Part shown: positions 57,795-64,000 of the stretch, piece after piece | How positions within the stretch are numbered: position 1 is the stretch's first letter | Layout of the letters: each line of letters opens with the position of its first letter | From: Neorhizobium sp. | GTDB lineage: Bacteria > Pseudomonadota > Alphaproteobacteria > Rhizobiales > Rhizobiaceae | NCBI GenBank assembly: GCA_028283725.1 | Contig: JAPWKC010000003.1 | Span: forward strand, 930,001-994,000 | DNA length: 64,000 nucleotides | Direction of reading: 5' to 3' | Translations under genes and position numbers: made by a program | The notes under the pieces: model-generated | Databases searched by the model: none | Told to the model about the DNA's origin: nothing | Seen by the model: the letters and a program-made list of their open reading frames with translations, nothing else

Positions 57795-59027
57795 ATGCGG
57801 ATCTGGACACAGCTGACGATTTCGGGGGCCGTGCTTCTGGCCGGCCTCGGCGGCTGGGTCTTCGTGTCGGCGGAGGCCGGGCGCACGCTGATCTCCATGG
57901 GCGTGCCGGAAGGCCTCGTCTCGGTGCTCAACGGCAAGGCGCTGGACCCGGTTTCGGAAACGGCCGGTGCGACGCCTGCCGCTGCGTCAGCGTCTACGAC
58001 TGCCGGTAACGGCGGAGCGCGCGCACAGGCGGCCAATCCGGGTTCGGGGCAGGGTGCCGGCCGGGGGCAGGGACAGCCGACGCTGATTGCAGCGCGCGCG
58101 GTCTCGATCGGCACCGTCAACGACCGTCTGTCGGCGATCGGAAGCGGCGAGGCGATCCAGTCCGTGATCGTCATGCCGCAGGCGACGGGAACGATCGACG
58201 AGATCCTCGTCTCTTCCGGCGAGCGTGTGACGAAGGGGCAGGTGCTGGTGCGGCTCGACGAGGACGAGCAGGTGATCCTGCGCGATCAGGCGGCCGTGCT
58301 TTTGCGCAGTGCGCGGGAAAAATCGGAGAGCTACCGCAACCTGCAGAGTTTCTCGCGTCTGGACGTGCTCGATGCGCAGATCGCCGCAGAGACCGCGCAG
58401 CTGGCGCTCACCAATGCGCAACTGGCGTTGAAGCGTCGCGCGGTGGTGGCGCCTATCGACGGTATCGTCGGCATCGTCGCGGTCAATATCGGCGACAATG
58501 TCACGACCACGAGCAATATCGTGCAGCTCGACAACCGCTCCGAACTGCTCGTCGATTTCTGGGCGCCGGAACGATTTGCCGTGCAGGTGAAGCACGGCAT
58601 GGCCGTCGATGCCGTCTCCGTGTCACGGCCGGGGCAGACGTTTTCCGGCAAGGTCGAAGCGGTCGACAACCGCGTCGATCCGGCAAGCCGCACCATCCGC
58701 ATCCGGGCGCGCATTCCGAACGGCGAGGATAATCTGCGGGCCGGGATGTCCTTCGATGTCGTCATGCGCTTTGCCGGCGAGACCTATCCGGCGGTCGATC
58801 CGCTTTCCGTGCAATGGGATGCGCAGGGCTCGTTCGTCTGGCAGATCATCGACAACAAGTCGGTCAAGACACGGGTGCGCGTCGTGCAGCGCAATCCAGA
58901 TGCCATTCTGGTTGCCGCGGCGCTGAAGCAAGGCGACAAGGTGGCAACCGAAGGTCTTCAGCGGGTACGTGACGGTGGTGCGGTGCGCATCGCTGGCGAG
59001 AACCTGCCGGAGGTCGCCAGCCGATGA
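57795..59027 (+). CDS. RND efflux periplasmic adaptor (membrane fusion protein)
   Basis: A 410-residue adaptor protein linking an RND pump to an outer-membrane channel. An N-terminal hydrophobic anchor (TISGAVLLAGLGGWVFVSA) is followed by a G/A/Q-rich linker, a lipoyl domain (GTIDEILVSSGERVTKGQVL) split by a helical hairpin (LQSFSRLDVLDAQIAAETAQL), the second lipoyl half (APIDGIVGIVAVNIGDNV) and beta-barrel and proximal parts. The ATG at 57795 has GGAGAAACGA just upstream. Its stop overlaps the pump gene start (ATGA). No outer-membrane channel gene follows. Confidence 0.9.
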   Translation: MRIWTQLTISGAVLLAGLGGWVFVSAEAGRTLISMGVPEGLVSVLNGKALDPVSETAGATPAAASASTTAGNGGARAQAANPGSGQGAGRGQGQPTLIAARAVSIGTVNDRLSAIGSGEAIQSVIVMPQATGTIDEILVSSGERVTKGQVLVRLDEDEQVILRDQAAVLLRSAREKSESYRNLQSFSRLDVLDAQIAAETAQLALTNAQLALKRRAVVAPIDGIVGIVAVNIGDNVTTTSNIVQLDNRSELLVDFWAPERFAVQVKHGMAVDAVSVSRPGQTFSGKVEAVDNRVDPASRTIRIRARIPNGEDNLRAGMSFDVVMRFAGETYPAVDPLSVQWDAQGSFVWQIIDNKSVKTRVRVVQRNPDAILVAAALKQGDKVATEGLQRVRDGGAVRIAGENLPEVASR

Positions 59028-62000
59028 GCGAGGGGCACGGGATTTTCGGGCCGGAACGGCCATCGGTGCATTCATCGGCCGATCATTCGCCGGCCGGTTC
59101 TTCCGGCGGTGCGCAGGAGAGCGGCGCGGGCGCGGAGAAGGCACCGTCAAAACACGGGTTCACCGCGCTTTTCGTGCGTCGGCCGGTGCTGGCGGCGGTT
59201 CTCAACACGTTGCTGGTGGTGGCCGGTCTTGCGGCGCTTGTCGGCATCGAGGTGCGCGAGCTTCCCGATGTGGACCAGCCCGTCATCACCATCCACACGA
59301 CCTATGACGGTGCCTCGGCGCAGACGATGGATCAGGAGGTCACGGACGTCATCGAAGGTGCCGTCGCCCGCGTCAGCGGCCTCAAATCCGTCTCGTCGAA
59401 ATCCGAATTCGGCACGAGCCGGGTGACGCTCGAATTTTCCGACACGGCCGATCTGGCGGTCGCCGCCAATGACGTGCGAGATGCGCTCGGGCGGGTGACG
59501 AACCAGCTGCCCGACGATGCCGACGAGCCGCGCATCATCAAGGCGGATAGTGACAGTCAGCCGATCATGCGGCTTGCCGTCACCACATCGACGCTGTCGA
59601 TGGAGGATCTGACGCTTCTGGTCGACAACGAGATCTCCGACCGGCTGGCCGCCGTCGACGGCGTTGCCGATATCGAACTCTATGGCGATCAGGAGAAGAT
59701 TTTTCGCGTCGATGTGGACCAGACGGCGCTCGCCAGCCGCGGGCTGACGGTTGCCGACCTCGCCAATGCGCTGTCCACCGCGGCCATGGACGTTCCGGCG
59801 GGTTCCCTCGAAAGTACGACGCAGGATATCGTCGTGCGCGCTACAGCCAATCTGACCAAGCCGGAAGACTTCGAAAATGTCCTGATCGGCAACAATGTCC
59901 GCATCCGCGACGTCGCAAACGTGATGCTCGGCCCGGATGACGGCACCACGGTTCTGCGCTCCAACGGCGTGCAGGGTGTCGGTCTCGGCGTGCTCCGGCA
60001 GGCGCAGTCGAACACGCTCAGCATTTCGGAAGGCGTGCGCGCGGCCGTGGCCGACCTGTCGAAAAGCCTGCCCCAGGGCACGCGGATCGCGATCACAAGC
60101 GACGATGCGGTGTTCATCGAAGGGGCGCTGCACGAGGTGGAACTGGCGCTTGGCCTGTCGGGCCTCATCGTCGTCGCCGTCATTTACCTCTTCCTGCGGG
60201 ACGTGAAGGCGACGCTCATTCCGGCGCTCACCATGCCTGTGGCGCTGATCGGCACGCTGATCGCCATCTATATGGTCGGCTTTTCGATCAACATCCTGAC
60301 GCTGCTTGCGATCGTGCTTGCGACCGGTCTCGTCGTCGACGATGCGATCGTGGTTCTCGAAAATATCGTCAGGCGGCGTGCCGAAGGCATGGGGCCGCGG
60401 GCGGCGGCCGTCATCGGCACGCAGGAAGTGTTTTTCGCCGTGCTCGCGACGACCGCCACGCTTGCCGCCGTCTTCATCCCGCTCTCCTTCCTTCCAGGGC
60501 AGATGGGCGGGCTGTTCCGCGAGTTCGGATTCGTGCTGGCGTTTGCCGTCGGCCTGTCGTCGATCACGGCGCTGACCCTGTGTCCGATGCTGGCGTCACG
60601 CATGCTGACGAAACCGATGAAGGAGGATCACGGCGGTGTGCTGGGGCGGTTCGGGGCGCTGTTTGCGGCCACCTACAAGGTTGCGCTGAAGGCCTGTCTC
60701 AATGCGCCGGCCGTCGTGGTCGTCGTGTCGCTGATCTTCGGTGGGGCGGCGCTTGTGGCGTTCAAATCGGTGAAAAGCGAGCTGACGCCGGAAGAAGACC
60801 GGGCGATGGTGATGCTGCGGGCAACCGCGCCGCAGGGCGTCAGCCTGCAATATATGCGCGACAAGCTGCAACTCGTCGAGGAACGTCTCCAGCCGCTTCT
60901 CGACAGCGGCGAGGTGCGCAACATCTATGCCATCTCCGGCTTCGGCAACACGACGAATACCGGCTTCATGGTGCTGACCTTGGCACCCTGGTCCGAGCGG
61001 GATCGCAGCCAGTCCGAGATCGTCAAGGATATCGACAGGGCCGTTGCCGCCGTGCCGGCGATCCGCGCCTTCACCCGCCAGCAGAACAGTCTTCGCATTC
61101 GCGGCGCCGGCGACGGGTTGCAGATGGCGCTGGTCGGCACCAGCCACGAGAAGCTGACGGAGGCCGCCGTCAATCTGGTGGAGCAACTCCGCCAGACCGG
61201 CCTTTTCGATACGCCGCGGCTCAATAACGAGCCGAGCCAGGCGCAGATTTCCGTCACCGTCAACCGCGAGCGGGCATCCGATCTCGGCATCGACATCACC
61301 TCGCTCGGCACGGCGCTGCAATCGCTTCTGGAAGGCAAGTCGGTCGTCGACGTCTTCGTCGAGGGCGAGGCGATCCCGGTGAAGCTCACCTCTTCGACAC
61401 GGCCGATCGACGATCCGACGGATCTCGAAAACATCTTCCTCAAGGCCAAGGACGGGCGGATGGTGCCGCTTTCGACCGTCGCCACGATGGAGGAAAAAGC
61501 GGTCGCACCGCAGCTCGACCGCGAGCAACAGCTGGCCTCGGTGGCGTTTTCGGCGGGGCTGAGACCCGGCGTCTCCCTGGGGCAGGCCGTTGCGGTTGCG
61601 ACCGAAATCGCCGGGCCGCTGATGCCGGCCGGTTCGCGGCTGATCCCGCTTGCGGAAGCGGCGACGCTCAAGGAAAATTCCAGCGGCATGGCGCTCACCT
61701 TCGGCTTTGCCATCGCCATCATCTTCCTCGTGCTGGCCGCCCAGTTCGAAAGCGTGCTGTCGTCGCTGATCATCATGTCGACCGTGCCGCTCGGACTTGC
61801 CTGCGCCGCCTTTGCGCTGGTCGTCACCGGATCGAGCCTCAATGTCTACAGCCAGATCGGCCTCGTGCTTCTCGTCGGCGTGATGGCGAAGAACGGCATT
61901 CTCATCGTCGAATTCGCCAATCAGTTGCGCGACAAGGGCGCCTCGGTGCGGGAGGCCATCGAGAAGGCCTGCATCATCCGCCTGCGGCCGGTGATGATGA

Positions 62001-62269
62001 CGATGATCGCCACCGTGATCGGCGGCGTGCCGCTGCTTCTGGCCAAGGGTGCCGGTGCCGAGGCGCGCGTGGCGCTCGGCTGGGTGATCGTCGGCGGCCT
62101 CGGGTTTGCGACGCTGGTGACGCTGTTCATCACGCCGGTCGCCTATCTGCTGATCGCCCGCTTCGCCAAGCCGCATGCACATGAGGAAGAGCGGTTGCAC
62201 CGTGAGCTGGAACAGGCCTCCAACCGCAACCGCAGGGACGAGGAGCGACCGCTGATCGCGGCCGAATGA
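59024..62269 (+). CDS. RND-family multidrug efflux permease (HAE1 type)
   Basis: A 1081-residue inner-membrane proton antiporter with the usual 12 helices and two large periplasmic loops. Landmarks are FVRRPVLAAVLNTLLVVAGL (helix 1), RELPDVDQPVITIHTTYDGAS, the proton-relay Asp pair in GLVVDDAIVVLENI (helix 4) and GVMAKNGILIVEFANQL late in the sequence. It has about 45 extra, Ser/Gly-rich residues before helix 1 compared with AcrB-like proteins. ATG overlap with the adaptor gene shows a two-gene operon. Substrates are unknown; drugs or plant compounds are plausible. Confidence 0.93.
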   Translation: MSEGHGIFGPERPSVHSSADHSPAGSSGGAQESGAGAEKAPSKHGFTALFVRRPVLAAVLNTLLVVAGLAALVGIEVRELPDVDQPVITIHTTYDGASAQTMDQEVTDVIEGAVARVSGLKSVSSKSEFGTSRVTLEFSDTADLAVAANDVRDALGRVTNQLPDDADEPRIIKADSDSQPIMRLAVTTSTLSMEDLTLLVDNEISDRLAAVDGVADIELYGDQEKIFRVDVDQTALASRGLTVADLANALSTAAMDVPAGSLESTTQDIVVRATANLTKPEDFENVLIGNNVRIRDVANVMLGPDDGTTVLRSNGVQGVGLGVLRQAQSNTLSISEGVRAAVADLSKSLPQGTRIAITSDDAVFIEGALHEVELALGLSGLIVVAVIYLFLRDVKATLIPALTMPVALIGTLIAIYMVGFSINILTLLAIVLATGLVVDDAIVVLENIVRRRAEGMGPRAAAVIGTQEVFFAVLATTATLAAVFIPLSFLPGQMGGLFREFGFVLAFAVGLSSITALTLCPMLASRMLTKPMKEDHGGVLGRFGALFAATYKVALKACLNAPAVVVVVSLIFGGAALVAFKSVKSELTPEEDRAMVMLRATAPQGVSLQYMRDKLQLVEERLQPLLDSGEVRNIYAISGFGNTTNTGFMVLTLAPWSERDRSQSEIVKDIDRAVAAVPAIRAFTRQQNSLRIRGAGDGLQMALVGTSHEKLTEAAVNLVEQLRQTGLFDTPRLNNEPSQAQISVTVNRERASDLGIDITSLGTALQSLLEGKSVVDVFVEGEAIPVKLTSSTRPIDDPTDLENIFLKAKDGRMVPLSTVATMEEKAVAPQLDREQQLASVAFSAGLRPGVSLGQAVAVATEIAGPLMPAGSRLIPLAEAATLKENSSGMALTFGFAIAIIFLVLAAQFESVLSSLIIMSTVPLGLACAAFALVVTGSSLNVYSQIGLVLLVGVMAKNGILIVEFANQLRDKGASVREAIEKACIIRLRPVMMTMIATVIGGVPLLLAKGAGAEARVALGWVIVGGLGFATLVTLFITPVAYLLIARFAKPHAHEEERLHRELEQASNRNRRDEERPLIAAE

Positions 62270-62289
62270 CAGGGAGAAGGGGGACGACG

Positions 62290-62390
62290 TTCGTCTTTAT
62301 GCCGGCTCGGGCATCTGTCTTCAACGATGCGACGAGCCCTTGCTTTCGTTGGGGCATGATCCATTTTACGCTATCATTCGTAAAGACGAA
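62290..62390. promoter_or_regulatory. Distant inverted repeat in the leader of the sensor kinase
   Basis: TTCGTCTTTA (62290-62299) and TAAAGACGAA (62381-62390) are perfect 10-bp complements 81 nt apart. They lie in the 153-bp spacer between the RND gene and the kinase gene, and could be two oppositely oriented protein sites or base-pair in RNA. Confidence 0.4.
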
Positions 62391-62422
62391 GACAGATCGA
62401 TAGCACCGGACGGAAGGCAAAA

Positions 62423-64000
62423 GTGGCGAGCGAGCGAGATGATGCGAGACGGCTTGAGGCGCTTGCCCTCTACGATATCATGGATACCGATCCGGAGCCG
62501 GAGTTCGACGATATCGTGCTCCTGGCGTCCGAGATCTGCGATACGCCGGTCTCGCTTGTCAGCCTCGTTGCGACCGACAGGCAATGGTTCAAGGCGCGGA
62601 TCGGCTTCGAACCCTGCCAGACGCCGATCGAGCAATCCGTCTGTGCCCATTCGCTGACATCGACCGACCTGCTGATCATCACCGATCTGACAGCCGACGA
62701 ACGGACGCGGGACAACCGTCTCGTGACGCACGAGCCGCATATCCGGTTCTATGCCGGGGCGCCGCTCGTCATGCCCGATGGTGTAGCTGTCGGAACGCTC
62801 TGCGTCATCGACACGGTGGCGCGCCCGCAAGGGCTGACGGTGAAGCAGCAGAAATCGCTGACGGCACTGGCGCGGCAGGTGGTGGTTCTGCTCGAAATGC
62901 GGCGCATCTCCAACCGCAAGGACGATCTCTTTCGCCGGCAGAAGCGGATCAGTTCGGAAGTCCGCGCGATCGCAGCAAGCTCGATCGCCGCGCAGGAGGC
63001 CGGCGGCATCGGGACATTCGACATCGATATCGACAGCGGCATCATAAAGCTGTCGGCCGAAGCCTGCCGCATCTTTCGCCTTCCGGTGAAGGACGAGTAT
63101 CCGACCGACATGATCTATGACATCGTCATTTCCGACGATCGAGAACTGCCCTCGACCCTGTCGAGCCGCATCAGCGGGGAGGCGCCGCAAGAGGTCGAAT
63201 ACCGCATCCGCACGCCGCATGAGGGCGTGCGACGGATCGCAAGGCGGGCCTCCTTCATTCTCGATCCCGAGGGCAAGGCCGTGCGGATGGTCGGCACGAT
63301 CCAGGATGTCACCGAGCAGCGACGGGCGGAAGCCCGCATGGCGGCGCTGGTGCAGCTGGGCGACAGCCTGCGCGACGTCGACGACGTACCGCAGACGGCG
63401 TTTCGCGCCGCGGAAATCCTTGCGGGCGCGCTCGGCGCGACGCGGGCCGGGTTCGGCATCGTCAACAGGATGGACGAGACCGTGATGATGCAACCGGACT
63501 GGCGGGCACCGGGCGTATCCACGCTGGAGGGGCTCCACCGGTTTCGCGATTACGGCTCCTTCATCGACGATCTGGCGCGCGGCGAGACCGTTCTCATCGG
63601 CGACGTGACGCAGGACCTGCGCACCCGCGACAATGCGCAAAGGCTTCTCGATATGGGCATCCGGGTGCTCGTCAACGTGCCGATCTTCGACAAGGGGCGC
63701 TTCACCCTCGTCGTCTTTGCCCATTACGACGAGCCGCATGCGTGGACGGTCGCGGAAGTGGATTTCGTCCGCAGCGTCGGCGACCGGCTACAGGCGGCGA
63801 TCGCACGGCTTTCGGCCGAAATGGAACAGGACATCCTCAACCGCGAGCTCAGCCACCGGTTGAAGAACACGCTCTCCGTCGTGCAGGCGATCGCCTCGCA
63901 GACCTTGAAGGGCGTGACCGACCGTGTGCCGGTGGAAGCATTCGAGAAACGCCTGCAAACGCTGAGTTCGGCCCATGACATCCTCATCCACCAGAACTGG
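62423..64000 (+). CDS. GAF-PAS-GAF sensor histidine kinase of the HWE family (3' end outside window)
   Basis: The frame is open from the GTG at 62423 to the last base (526 codons) and is preceded by GGAAGG. Domains in order: a GAF domain (about 20-160; FDDIVLLASEICDTPVSLVSL, CAHSLTS), a short linker helix, a PAS/PAC domain (about 190-300; IGTFDIDIDSGII...VRMVGTIQDVTEQ), a second GAF (about 320-450; VNVPIFDKGRFTLVVFAHYD) and the start of an HWE kinase domain with the phospho-acceptor H-box SHRLKNTLSVVQAI. No transmembrane helix, so it is cytosolic. HWE kinases often act in light, stress or general stress response pathways. The signal and partner are not visible. Confidence 0.87.
   Translation, partial: MASERDDARRLEALALYDIMDTDPEPEFDDIVLLASEICDTPVSLVSLVATDRQWFKARIGFEPCQTPIEQSVCAHSLTSTDLLIITDLTADERTRDNRLVTHEPHIRFYAGAPLVMPDGVAVGTLCVIDTVARPQGLTVKQQKSLTALARQVVVLLEMRRISNRKDDLFRRQKRISSEVRAIAASSIAAQEAGGIGTFDIDIDSGIIKLSAEACRIFRLPVKDEYPTDMIYDIVISDDRELPSTLSSRISGEAPQEVEYRIRTPHEGVRRIARRASFILDPEGKAVRMVGTIQDVTEQRRAEARMAALVQLGDSLRDVDDVPQTAFRAAEILAGALGATRAGFGIVNRMDETVMMQPDWRAPGVSTLEGLHRFRDYGSFIDDLARGETVLIGDVTQDLRTRDNAQRLLDMGIRVLVNVPIFDKGRFTLVVFAHYDEPHAWTVAEVDFVRSVGDRLQAAIARLSAEMEQDILNRELSHRLKNTLSVVQAIASQTLKGVTDRVPVEAFEKRLQTLSSAHDILIHQNW

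Overview
This window is chromosomal DNA of an alphaproteobacterium, almost certainly a member of the Rhizobiaceae (Rhizobium/Agrobacterium/Neorhizobium type). The evidence is a high-GC genome, a long FtsZ with a Q/P/M-rich linker and the rhizobial C-terminal tail, an RNase P RNA gene just upstream of the division and cell-wall cluster, the rhizobial start of PrmA, an HWE-family kinase, and GTG/TTG starts with ATGA/GTGA stop-start overlaps.

Layout. 1-3.3 kb: the end of a DnaJ-domain co-chaperone, a peptidoglycan amidase, a lytic transglycosylase and a FAD oxidoreductase. 3.37-3.81 kb: RNase P RNA. 4.2-18.1 kb: the dcw cluster in canonical order (rsmH ftsL ftsI murE murF mraY murD ftsW murG murC murB), then two tiny coupled membrane proteins and a strong terminator. 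An oppositely oriented MHS-family transporter (18.2-19.5 kb) splits the cluster. ddl-ftsQ-ftsA-ftsZ then resumes from its own 390-bp control region and is followed by lpxC. An IS110-family element separates lpxC from bamD-recN. 30.4-36.4 kb: cytochrome b561, ligA, a GNAT acetyltransferase, a DEDDh exonuclease, a CreA-like protein and a FabI-type enoyl reductase. 36.6-41.9 kb: an isochorismatase-type hydrolase, an mcp-cheW pair, a SCO1-like copper protein and prmA. 41.9-42.8 kb is repeat-rich and holds one small DUF1127-like gene. 42.8-54.6 kb: aminopeptidase P, an AzlCD exporter, nicotinamidase, a trimeric autotransporter adhesin, a DUF2778 (Tlde1-like) protein, an M20 amidohydrolase, an exported esterase with a Cys-rich front end, and a PLP decarboxylase. 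54.9-64 kb: UvrD/PcrA, a two-gene RND efflux system and a GAF-PAS-GAF-HWE sensor kinase cut by the window end.

How the genes work together. Most of the first half is the machinery that makes lipid II (MurC-F, MraY, MurG), polymerises and crosslinks it at the septum (FtsW, FtsI) and organises the septum (FtsL, FtsQ, FtsA, FtsZ). Lipid A (LpxC) and outer-membrane assembly (BamD) genes follow. The flanking amidase and transglycosylase fit wall turnover.

The most important oddities are two single-base insertions in essential genes. One is in ftsZ (about 23526) and one is near the 3' end of mraY (about 11519-11521). Both create a GCGC tetramer. They are most simply sequencing or assembly errors, but must be checked before any product is trusted. 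I found no obviously new multi-gene system. Better candidates for follow-up are the IS110 element with a possible bridge-RNA region, the coupled small membrane proteins inside the dcw cluster, the DUF1127-like small gene, a broken ORF wedged between the decarboxylase and uvrD, and several dyad or attenuator-like control elements.
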